Position numbers and translations under genes: made by a program. The notes under the pieces are model-generated. The model searched no databases. It was given only the letters and a program-made list of their open reading frames with translations, and had not been told where the DNA came from. Source: Litoditis marina (Eukaryota; Nematoda; Chromadorea; Rhabditida; Rhabditidae). Taken from it: a DNA stretch of 64,000 bases. Every line of letters starts with the position of its first letter. Position 1 is the stretch's first letter. The DNA lies in assembly GCA_964036275.1 (NCBI GenBank), contig OZ038438.1, positions 10,115,321 through 10,179,320 on the forward strand. The letters are read 5' to 3'. This document shows, one piece after another, positions 37,959-52,821 of this stretch.

Positions 37959-38299
37959 TGAACGTCAGAGTTTTGCTAGCTTGGGTAGAGCGCCTTTTCG
38001 GGCTCCTTTCACACAAGTTCCTTTGCATTTTGGTTGGGACACAATTACACTTTGGAATTCTAGAAAATGGTTTATGAAATCAAACCATATGCCTGACTCC
38101 TCCGTAATTATCTGCGCATTTAGAATGTATTAGAATCTCAGGTAAATGGGATGTTCCTGTACAAAATAGCTGGGAAAAGGGGTTATTTTGAAGACCATTC
38201 AAAAGAATACTCTGAATGTAACATGGAGCAGGATTGAGGGCAACGGAATGCTTTCGAGTTTCTGCACACGGCAACTGATGAAACATTGTCGTCATTTGT

Positions 38300-41200
38300 T
38301 CAGTTCTGAAGATATCTGACAAACGGAGAGAGTGGATGTAGAACGCAATCGCAGCACGTTCGTATATCGATTGAAACCAATCTCCACTTAGGGCAGTCCG
38401 ATGTGCCTTGGTTGTGAAGAACCTAGAATGTTCTTACGTTTTTCTAGAACGTAATATTTCACGAGCAAGAATAGTATCGCTGACGGTTGAAAAGCATATA
38501 TTTTATAAGAGATGGAGGTTTTCCATAATACTTTTGCATGTAGCTTCTCACATTCGCTCAAGCACTCAGTAATGAAGACAAGAGTATATTGACGTCAAGT
38601 AGGCCATTTGTTTTGTACGCAATATAACTGTTTCGCCTACGACCAGCTATACACAACCCACTTTGAAGGGCAGAAAACGTTGTGCACATCTTCCGTCTCC
38701 TCTCACACACGTCTCATCCCCACATATCACTTCATTGATTATCCTGGGGAAATACGACCGAGGTAGATGACGAACGGCCCTACACGTGGAACAAAAGTGG
38801 TATCTGAAAACAACACGACTACATTTGTATCTTCGTGTATTACGTAATAGTTGCTCTTCCAATTCGGTTGGTCCGATTTTGCAGTATTCGAAACGTGTTT
38901 TTGAGTTACCTGCATTGTATGGTTTGAAGTTAGAGAAAAGGAAATTCAGATGTCAATCATTGCCGCAGAGAAACAATTCCAGCCAACTGGTTGGCTATTT
39001 TTGTAATACATCGGGCAAACTTCATAAACGAAACACAAGGTTGCATATAACAATGCTGTGTATGACACTCAATATTTGTCGGTGTCAAAACTGCTCTTGC
39101 TGTTCTCAGCGTTAGGCTGTAGAGTTGTTGAATTGTCACAACGCTCGATTGAGTACAGTGCTGTGCTTCTATCAGAATAAGAACAAATGTTTCTTCATAT
39201 CTTTTTTGAGATGACACTAACCCTGTTTTAGGTACTCCCGTAGTGCCGCGTTTCTCTTGACATTCCAGTGCTATTGTGGTACCTGCAAGAAGAACAATTG
39301 AAAACAATCGAAGCCATGTATTGTATATTATTCGTCTCCTACACGTGAGTCTATTATCGACATAACACATGCGACAGTATGTCAGGGTTCGCTCTTCAAG
39401 CAGAAAACAAACTAAGTACATAGCACGGTAAAAGTGCCAGAAGACGAGGATCTCTGACCGAGTATGTCTCTGGAAGTTCCGGAGTTTTCCACGAGGATGT
39501 TCCTACCAGTGGGAGTAGAGCGAACCGCCCGGCGGTGACTGGACAACTGACTGGCGAAAAACGAATCGTACGCACTCCTGAACAAACCAACATCTTTCCA
39601 ATCGAAATTCAGATTCAGTCCGACTTATTATCCCCACGACGTTAATTTTTGATGTTTTTTTTTTTTCAATAAATTCATTCATTTTGCTGAAGATCACTTT
39701 GTCGAAGGAATCTTTGAATGAATGGCTATTACTTTAACAACCGGTTCTTGCGCTTGAACACATTAATTGAGGAATTCTATCTTCAGATTAGGTCTACCAA
39801 TTCAAAAAAGCAGTAGTGGATACTAAAACTGAGCTGCCGTAGCAAAGCATAGAATGGTCAGTCCTGTGAAAGCATGCACTAAACTGAAAGATAGATGGTG
39901 AAACTTGAGAACTTTTAGCACGTTGAATTTGCGAGTACAATAATAGTGTTAGTGTCCCTAGTCCCGCTATGATAAAGGTTCAGTTTCAAACTTGACGATT
40001 TGGCATGGGTTCCATTCGGAATTGCCGTTGCTAACGCTTGATGAATTGCGGTATTTTAGCCTGCATATTTGTTTGTACGAGAAAGTTTTGGGTACTTCAA
40101 GTTACATCTGGTTTTACAACTCGCGAACTACCGGATGATCAATTATTTGGTGGGCACGTTTTGATTAAGATAATTTGGTGGTACAGGATCGGACCAACCG
40201 CTTGTTTTCTCCCGTCTCGTCCTCTTCTGAATGGGAATCCATATCCGCATCATCCATCTCAGACAGTTCTCTCATCGCACTTTTGATCCTATTTTCCAGT
40301 TCTCTACGACGATTTGACTGATCATGAGGTTCACGAATCGATCTGAAAATCAATCAAGTCTGACAGAAGAATAAAATCCATATTCGCGACTCGTGATCTC
40401 TGTTTCCCCAATCCCTGAACCCCTACAGTATACGATTGATTGTTTTAGTAAGTCAAATATACGATTGACCGTTTTTAAATGAGAACTTTTCTGAAGGTAT
40501 GGGCAGGAATAGTTCCGATAGCTTATAATAGAAGAGCACAAGCTACTAAATTGGGACATTTTCGTGAAATGTTCACGTGAGCAACATCCGCCTGGGAGTT
40601 TGCTCATCACGGTGTTGAGGGTTACATATAACGTAATCCCCTTAAATCTCACCTAGACCAAACTACGAATAGATGTCACCGTATGCTCACCTCTTTCCTC
40701 TTTGTTGGGGACGTTCCCATTTCGACTGATCCCACCATGTGCGAGGGGTGTCTTCGGGTACTTGGTTGGCCTCATCACCCGTCATTACAAGTCGAACTAG
40801 GCGGGAAGATCTGGGAAGAATAGTTTGCTCTTTCATTGTAGCAGTTATAGTAATTAGTCAATTCTTGGTGGTGATTTGATCTCGAGGCACCATGACTGAC
40901 GATATTCGACGGAGAAGCTACGGGGTCAAACTACAAACACACTGGGTATGGAGAGGTACACCGAATAGGCTTGGGGTAAGGCGAAACTTACCACTTTATT
41001 AATCGTTTTCTCAACTTTTTTTGCATTGTAACTATATGTAATTAATTAGAGATTTTGTTACCATTTTGCAGTATTCGAAACGTGTTTTTGAGTTACCTGC
41101 ATCGTATGGTTTGAAAAGCGAATTTGCGTTAGGGATGTGTTTTGGCCAGATTTCCTGTTAATTTAGGCTGCATGTTGATCGCAGATTACTGTCCGAAAGA

Positions 41201-42143
41201 TCCACAAAAAAGTAATAGATGCATGAATAATGAGAAACATATCAATCTGAAAATTGTGTATTCTCTGGTAATACACTAACCATCTACTAGGAAAGCTATT
41301 TCATCTGGAAATACCAGACTCACAACGACAATGACCATTGAGTCAACTTTTGATGAAATTATTGGGTAGGAACGAACCTTTCGCAGTGTTTATCGCATTT
41401 ATATTCGGCCTTTCCCCTCATGAACCTGCTACCGGCCAGGTTGGGAAACTTCTGACTAGCCGTCACGAAGTCGGGCGCCATATATATCTCGTTGTACACA
41501 CCCGAATCCTTCATTCTCATTACCAGTGCCTGCGAAATAAAAAGAAGGTTGACATGAAAAATGCATTCCGTTTTAGCCTAGTAATTCACATTCACAGAGT
41601 GTAGCTGAACTTTTTTAATGAGTGTATTATGAGTTTACATTCTGTTTTGTGGTAAAATTCTGGATCGAGAATCGGATTACGATTGAAGTGGTACATACAC
41701 TGGTTTGTATAACACAAAAAAGTGTTCATCAGAAAGAATGAGAAACTACGGGGTGGAATTGAGTTCAATTTCTCAGCCAAAGCACTATAGTAGATGAGAA
41801 TTCACATCACTAGTAAATGTAGAAATGTAGCTGAAATCGTGAGAACTACCGGAAAACACACCTCAGGATCGGATTCATCGCATTGCGGTAGGGTTGTTTG
41901 AGGAACATAGGGAGTGGTGGGCGGCGGAGGGGTAGTGGTGGTGGTGGTTGTGGTGGCAGTCGTCGAGGGCACTTTGGTCGACGTCTCGTTCACGGGTCGC
42001 CATTCGACCAGTTCCCAGAATCTGACCGGCTCCTTCATCTCGGTCGTATCGATCTGCGGCTGCCAGACCCGGACTTCTATTCGTTTTGACCGCACCATCA
42101 TAAGCATCAGTAAATACAAAATGACCTCGACATGAAAGGTCAT
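38300..42143 (-). CDS. Secreted preproprotein with C-terminal cystine-knot ligand domain
   Basis: Predicted secreted growth-factor-like ligand. Exons: 42143-41862, 41529-41378, 40810-40691, 40342-40199, 38803-38662, 38422-38300; phases agree; 320 residues. Layout: signal peptide (VILYLLMLMM), a Thr/Pro-rich mucin-like stretch (residues about 55-85), a prodomain with WWDQSKW, a furin-type RGKR, an acidic stretch, then ENKR directly before the last domain. That domain, about 87 residues from YHFC, has Cys at domain positions 4, 7, 27, 32, 39, 57, 70, 71 and 73, plus YFPRIINEVIC, RFLPFKVL and CPKWRLVSIDIRTCCDC. The C-x2-C start, FPR-I motif, three spaced Cys, KVL strand, W and final C-x-C match the Trunk/PTTH (noggin-related) pattern. 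FP..I.E..C, VL...CP...L...I....CDCV also recalls IL-17. Family is therefore not settled. Introns 2 and 4 share a 52-bp repeat. Confidence 0.72.
38877..38929 (+). repeat. 52-bp shared repeat, copy A
   Basis: The stretch beginning TTTTGCAGTATTCGAAACGT recurs at 41064-41115 with one mismatch. Both copies lie in introns of the ligand gene. Origin unknown. Confidence 0.8.
40921..40980 (+). repeat. ACTACAAACAC-family repeat fragment
   Basis: GGGGTCAAACTACAAACACA, then GGGTATGGAGAGGTACACCG and AGGCTTG, related to the ends of the element at 18997-19341. In a ligand-gene intron. Confidence 0.7.
41064..41115 (+). repeat. 52-bp shared repeat, copy B
   Basis: Near-identical partner of 38877-38929, in intron 2 of the ligand gene. 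Confidence 0.8.
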
Positions 42144-42279
42144 GACCGGGATGAAAGAATACGCTCAGAAATAGCTGCGATTTCTCTCATGTAATAAGCA
42201 ACGAAGTGAATGTTAAACAGGCTATCTGTGCATTGGAATTCCAGAAACAGATGAGTTTGAAGAACAGTTGGCTGTGTTT
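42144..42279. promoter_or_regulatory. Head-to-head (bidirectional) promoter interval
   Basis: Only 136 bp separate the predicted start codons of the minus-strand ligand gene (42143) and the plus-strand membrane protein gene (42280). Whatever promoters and 5' UTRs the two models use must overlap here, unless non-coding first exons lie elsewhere. No clear TATA box was seen. Confidence 0.5.
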
Positions 42280-45480
<3,201 letters not shown>

Positions 45481-46005
45481 GCCCGCTTCTCATTTTGATG
45501 CGGTGTCTTTGATTGGTGTGTTTTTCATGGGATAGTTCCCGTAAACATCTGTTTCATCATCGGAGAATTTCTTGTACGAAGCAACCCAAAAATCCATTCT
45601 ATTTTGACCAGATTCCTTACCCACTTCGATCTGTGCAATAAATTGCGTACAAATTTTGTGTTTAATGTATGTCTCATTTTTCAGCACAAGTTGCTGAGCC
45701 AAGCGCCAGAGTTGGAGAAGAACAGTCACATAAACAACAACAATTCTAATCATGTTCATTCTCGTAGTCAATCAAGTTTGGGATCACATTTGTATCACAC
45801 TCAATAAAGGCATTTCGAGAAATAAATATAAGTACAATGTATCTGTAAGTACAGAAACCGGTTCGAATAAAGGCTAAGACATTGAAAAGAAGCGTGGGCA
45901 GAGGATGTAATTGAGAATGTCGTTTTCGGAATCTCTGTTATGGAGACAACTGAGATGAATGGGTAGAAGAGGGAGGGGGATGGTAAGAGAGGAAAAAGAT
46001 TTCGA

Positions 46006-49000
46006 TCAGACGAGACTCGGTTCGGTGGTGTTCTGGCATTCCTTGGTGAATCTGTGACAGCACATCGACGATACATTCTTCACTTCTCGCAGCAGTTTGC
46101 AAGCCTACAATAGAGATGTACTCAACTGAAAGTTGTACTGTGTTGCATTTGCATTGTTCTTCTGACGCTTCGGAAACAAAGTCTCCGAGGCCCATGAAAA
46201 GCATAGTAGACGGCTCAACATAACAATACATATGTGACGACGGTGTATATCCCGTATCGATCCAAAACCTATTACTATATTTTCTCAGTTTGCCAGTGTT
46301 TCCAGGTTTCTAGGTACTATTCCAAACCCACAGTTTCTGGTTGAACCAGCTAGCTCTGCAGCCAGATAAGTGAGCATATATTACTGTTCAATACATCCAC
46401 TTTGCAAGACAAACGTTGTACGAGGGCGGGGGGGGGGGGGATAGAACTCCAAATTACCTTCCACATCTGCGAATCCAAAGTATGGTTGTGCTTCATTGAC
46501 CATTCCTCCACCTTCCCGATATATTCGTTGAAGTAGCCCTCACAGACATCCAAATCGTCTTGTTCACATTCTGAATTCAAAAGATTGAATTTCAAAATTA
46601 CTCCTAGTCAAACCTTTCACCTGAAATCCATAACACACTTGAGAGTACTTAAATGTATAATATTGCGAAGATTTAGTTTTACTCTTCGCTTGAGTATTCT
46701 ATTTACCTCCATTATATGCGTTTTCCCGAAACTTTATAATATCAAACCTTGTGCTGCGGCGGCTGTTGATAGAGACACACTATTCTCGTTCTCTTCGACG
46801 AGTTCCCCTGAAGTGATCAAGTTCAAAACAACAAGGAGGAGCAACGGAGACTTATTCTCAAATACTTCTCCTGCGCTTTTTATTCTAGTGTGAGAGCTTG
46901 TGTTTATTCTCCCCCCATTTTCACCCAATACTCCTGATAGTTCGCGAGTTTCACAGTCCAGAATAGGAGTACGAGTAGTATGTAAACAAAGTGGGCTACT
47001 TCAATGAAATGATAATGTGTTCTATCTGGTTTTCTGACGGAAATTCATATTCCATACTATTACAACAAATTATCCACTTTACAATTTAAATTATTTTTAC
47101 ATGTCTCATTCGACTTTTTCTCCTAATGTGACTTATTTGGAAGGTTGAAGCTGACTGAATGAATCTTACATCAATGGTTTCGCAGCAGAAGTGCGGTACC
47201 ATTGATATCGGGTTCGGTCTCGAAAGTAAGCCTATAAGGAGTGTGTTGCCCTATCCCGCTGTGTTTATAGTTCGATCCCTTTGCTTGTCTGTCGAATCTT
47301 GTTGTGTGTCTCGAGATCAAAATACAGACTCTTGTCCGTCACTTTTCTAGTTTGTTCCGCAACGCACCACTGCCTTGGATTTCCTCTACTCCATTCACTG
47401 CTGTTGTGGAGGTCAGACTTTCTCCGTCTTCCAGGGCAATCGAGACAGAACTCGATTTTGCTGCAAAACAACATATTTTCTAATATAATTATATTTTTTC
47501 CCGGAAGAAAATTGGAGCCAGTTTTGCTTTTTACTTTCTACGGCAACGACTGGGCTATGAGCGTAGTTCACCGCAATAAAATATCGCCTGATTGCACAAA
47601 CACTCATTGAAGGGAAGTCGTACAATCTATTCAAACAATGCCATCAAATCTTTGTTATTTTTCCGGTGTGCTCACACGAGTTTCACCATTTGAAAATCCG
47701 GAATCAATCAGTACCTTCCTCCACATTGTCGATTTCTCCGTTCGAAGCTGGAGAGGATGACGGAACTGAAATCATTCAAATGTATCACCATAAGTTGACT
47801 TTGGATACAGATCTCACCGGTTGAATGAAGAAGAAACAGAACATAAACAATCATCAAATTCTTATAAATTCACTAATATTGTTTCATATGGTTTTCTATA
47901 CCGTTTTCGCCGTTCTTCATCTCTCCATTTTCCTCCATTTTCTCTTCTTCTCCGTTTTCTTGTCCCACTGCCGTTTCAACCAGTCCACCGTTCTCGTTCA
48001 ACTGCAATGAATCGAGTACAATGTATAGCGTAAAATGTGTTAAACATATCCGGAATACAAAACGCAATGATAATATAATTCATAATTGTCGATGTTTCTC
48101 CCGCTACTTTTCTTTTGGCGTACTATAGCTTTGCTCATCAATGTTTTAGGCTAAAAACACCTGCTGCCCCGTCACCCACGCTCAGATGGTTTGAGAACAA
48201 GCAAGCTAGGCTATCGCTCTGCTCATTCTCATTAGAACGGCACAGACACAGTACAGTTTTGTGACCATGTATTTCTTAGAAAAATCGTGTTTTTCGAAAT
48301 GTGATTTCGCTCAAATGATGTAAAGAACTTCTTACATAAGTTTCAGTTCTGTTCGCAAAGCTCTAACCTAGTTGAAAAATGACTGGAGTATTGCTCAGCA
48401 GAAGCTGCCAGAGGCGTAGAAAAATAAGAATACCTGATTGTTCTCTGGTCTTTTTCCGACATCCAATGACAGAGGGCTGGGAGTGCTGCTTCCCACTACA
48501 GAATCGTTCTCCATTGATGTGGTTTGCTGAAATTTCTGTTATCAGGAAGGCGAATACGCGTTCAACACTCGTAGAAAACTCTTTGAGACTGTCGATTTAG
48601 TCCCGATGAAAACTGGTTGGCAATGCTGTACATTATATTATACGCACTGTTCCTAAGCACAATTACGTATTAAACTACACACAAATCCCAGCACATAGCA
48701 ACCAGCGAGTACGGTTAGTTATATAGTTACATATTAGTTTTTGTTGGTTAAAGTTAAAAATACATCCATTTGGCGTCCATGTTTCCATAATCACTTTCAA
48801 GAGCAATATAACTCACAGATGGAACTTCGGGTGCCTGACTGGTCATATTAACAGCATCCTCGCCCGAGCCTGAACGGTTTATCTCATTTCGATTATCACG
48901 TTCTTCGATCAATCATGAGCGTCTCCAGTTTTATCGAAGAATGACAAAGTTCTCATAATTTATAATCAGTTTTGGTTTGTAATTTTGGTTTTATACAAGT

Positions 49001-52000
49001 TTGGTTGACTATATTACGCACGTGAGCGTGAGAAAATGAATGACATTGAGGATTAGAATCTAATTTCAGGCAAATGGTGATTATAGGAATAAAGTAGAGT
49101 AATCGAGAGGATCTGGTTCCATGATTTTCAGTGAAAACCAGTTTTGGTTGAATAGCTAACGAACGTTCAAACCTTAGAGATGCGCAGCAGTATTACACGA
49201 CAATGACACTGAACTAGAGCCAGGAATTCTTGTGATGTGACATAGCCCGCGAAATCGACTCACCTTCCTGCGTTTCGTTTTCTGGAAGCTTTTCGGTCAC
49301 TTCCATCACGGTGCCCACAGTTGTACTCACGGTAATGTTAGCAACATTATCCGGCACTGGAAAGTAAGTTGTGTTTTTTTATTATTTCTAGAGTTCGCTG
49401 CAAAAATTTCACTAGGTTTCACGATCAGGCTATGTTTGTGGAGAGATCCCACTGCATTTCTACCTAACACGACGTTTGTGATGTGGGTGGACATCTAGGT
49501 ACAGAACTAAGATAGAAACAGAGTTGTTCACCCCTCCCCACTGATTGACAAGAAAAGGTTATTTTCTTGATGTTACTGTACAATGCGCGTGAATTATGGT
49601 TAATTACGATAAAACACCTTCAACGTGAAAGAGCTTAATATATGTAGTTTCCGTTGCATGTTCTGCAATTCTGGCGTCTTTCATAGGTTAGTTTGTATGT
49701 CTTAGACTATCGGTATACCTGCTTCCCCCTCCATCTCGGTCTCTATTCCTCCCTGGGCAGCTTCCGACTGCTCGGTGGTAGCAGTCGCTTCTTCGCCTAA
49801 AATCTCGTTCATCCGTTTGATATCAACTTGCTCGCGGGCAACGCTCAAGAACTGAAGGAAATCCTGGCTGTTCTGGCAACTTAGTGTTGAATACTGTTTG
49901 GGATTTAAGGCTCTTTCTCTGGTAATACGCTCGTCGGAGTACCACTGCGAAACAACAGTTGGGTTCCGTACACTATGTTTATTCGAAAGGTTCTCCTCTA
50001 TATAATAAACCAGAACATAGTCGGATATTGTCCTATTGTTATGCCTTTGTTCACATTACCTTCTGCGGGCTCGTTCTCCTCTTCTACGTTTGTTTCTTCG
50101 TTTTCTTCTTCTTCGTTGGTCATGGATTCCATGCCTTGTTCTGGAACGAACGATTTATTCTTGGTAAAGTATCCAGGTATAATACGCTTATAACTAACTT
50201 TTCACGTATGTCTTGATGAAATCTTATGCCAAATCTCCATTTGCGAGGTCAAACAGTGCAAGCCTCTCCTCAAAAACGTGCGGCTGTGATTCTACGCCTT
50301 TTTTCTTCCTATACATAAAACCACCGCTTACTGTATATAGCCCGTTAGCCTTTTTCACAGTTGGTTTCCTTGTTACAACAATTCTTTTCTGGAAAACATC
50401 CATGTATATATCATTTGAATGTCGCCAGTTTCTATAGGAATGAGGAGACATACACAGAAACTCTCAACAACATCGAAGACAGCAAATTGGAGTTTCCAAC
50501 TATTTATCGATTGACAGAGTGACAGTTCAATTATCCCCTGCCCTTCTGGTTACCTGCTGGTTCTCCAGTTGATGTCGCAACCCCACATTGATCCATACCA
50601 CACACGGGCACAGCTACCGGAGTAGTCTAATAATAATAATAATAATGATGTATTATCACACAAAAGTGTAAACACGATACAAAACTGAACTTATTGATTA
50701 GTCATAGTGAAATGGAGAAGAAAAAAGTCAATAGACAGATAGTCTGAACAGAATTAGGCGTTCTGTCTGGGTATCATCAACTTATTCACCTTCATACGTA
50801 AACGAAACGAACCTCATGCTTACGGATAGCCAGTCCCTTTCCGTATTTGCCTGCTAGCAAAGCGACTTGGAGGGTCACGCAACCATCCACCTGAACTTAC
50901 AATAAGCGTCAAACATACAGGGTGTGATCAGATCTCCAGTCTTGTTTGATCTCAATATACTGGATCAAACTACAAACCCAGTGGGACAGGGAGTACATGA
51001 CGGCTTCGAAAAGAGCGAGCCAGCTGTCATTTCGCGTAAGTGACTCAATTTCGAATAAGGTGTTAGAACCATAACAATAGAATCAACAAGATGCCAAAAA
51101 CATTAGGACGCTAGTCTGTGGTGATATGTCTCTGATTATACAACAGTACCTTCTTTATCCCCTCTTCATATTTAGAAACTAACCCACGAACTCATATATT
51201 ATATAATGAAATATTCCTAAAAATCTGCGAGAACCAACTGGAATGATCATGCAGGAACGTGAAGGATACTTTTTGTATCTCATGAGTTTGACACCCGAGA
51301 TACCCGTAGATTACTAGAGCGACCAGCTTTTTTGACCTACCATCTTTTGTTCCACGAAGTCGGCAGGAACCGATATCTCCACATGTGCTCGACTGTTTTT
51401 CACCGAGGCCGACTGTAATGGTTTGTTCAGCTAGGAAGAGAGTGAATACAAAAATCATCGAGCTCATTATCAATTATGGTAATTCGACATGATTTACAGT
51501 CATAATTTTACATTTCTATTAGCGAATTCTCATAAATAGATGATAGATGAACGCGTTTTCGTTCAAATGTTTCCCTTTGTTTCCCTTTGGATCGTTTTAT
51601 TAGATCAAACCCATTCCATATTAAGTGTTCCGTTATATTTCCAAACTCTGTTGTCCTACCAGTTTCTTCGCATCCGAAGCAATCGTTTTATCCTTCTTTG
51701 GTGGTCCGTAGCCGTCGCTGTGGTATCCACCCATCGACTTCGATTTACCGTTCTCAGTGAAGGACACCAACAGATCCAGATCCTATCAAAGTAAAAACTA
51801 ATTTGTTTATACGAATACAGTTTCATCATCAGACGCTACTTGAAAACAGCTACAGGTATACTAAACGACTCATCATCTTATATCGTCAATATCGTTCTCT
51901 GTGTAAGTTTTAATTTATAAAATGTATTCCAGAAGACAAATACATTTTTTTTCCGAAGTTCTGGTAAATATAAAAGTGACTCGTTTCAGAGAATTACCCA

Positions 52001-52768
52001 TGTAGACTCTTCACCATAATATGATGTGGATTAGATTGATCCGCTTATCGGAGGTTATTTCCGATTACAGCATTCGACCTCATTTGCGCCAACTTTTTCA
52101 AATATGGATTTATCGTTGGAAAATTAACATAGGATCAAAGTAAACTGTACCGATGTTAATATCTGAATAATTTGGAACTAGTTTTTGCAGTTTTTATGAG
52201 AAGTGAACGAACATAAACTTATAATTCACTCCTCTTTATTTTGTTTCAATCCAGAAATATGACATTGTAGCGAATTTAAATGATCGAGCATCTTTCAGAC
52301 GATAAGTGAACCATATTTCTCCTGATGGCTTTAGAGTGGTGTTGTGAGAGTGGGTGACGATTAAGCACTTTGAGCGGATGTCTCTTAGTGAAAACTGCAT
52401 AGGTTGTTTCTATCCAAACTTTCACAAAGATAGTTTATTCTCATAAACTCATTGTGACAACTTGAACTTGTTGTTGATGTGTAAACCTGAGTTATAGGCT
52501 GTAGCTTAATGCTTTTGAGCTTAATCGTCACCCACTCATTGTGAAGTGTTAGCTGGATTCTAGCGGTAGTTCTATCAGATCTGGCAGCTCACCTAATGAG
52601 TTTCGTATAGATTTAAAACAAAACAATATTCCATTAGCAAAAACATATCAGACCTGTATGAACTTGTGTACAAATAGAGGGCTCATAAGATAGTGGTGGT
52701 AGTCAAATAAACTTGTTTCACTCTTTCTCTCTTTCTCTTCCTCTCTCTCTCTCTCTCAATCTCTCTCT

Positions 52769-52821
<53 letters not shown>

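Noticed and set aside
38957..39421. 154-codon minus-strand open frame
   Set aside because: No homology recognised, lies in a ligand-gene intron and overlaps a dispersed repeat.
39396..39593. Exon-like frame SAYDSFFASQLSSHRRAV in a ligand-gene intron
   Set aside because: Its exit phase does not match the cystine-knot exon, whereas skipping it does; possible alternative exon but unsupported.
45490..45771. Minus-strand open frame as a C-terminal exon of the DOMON gene
   Set aside because: The gene model reaches an in-frame stop at 46006 before it, and no splice links them.
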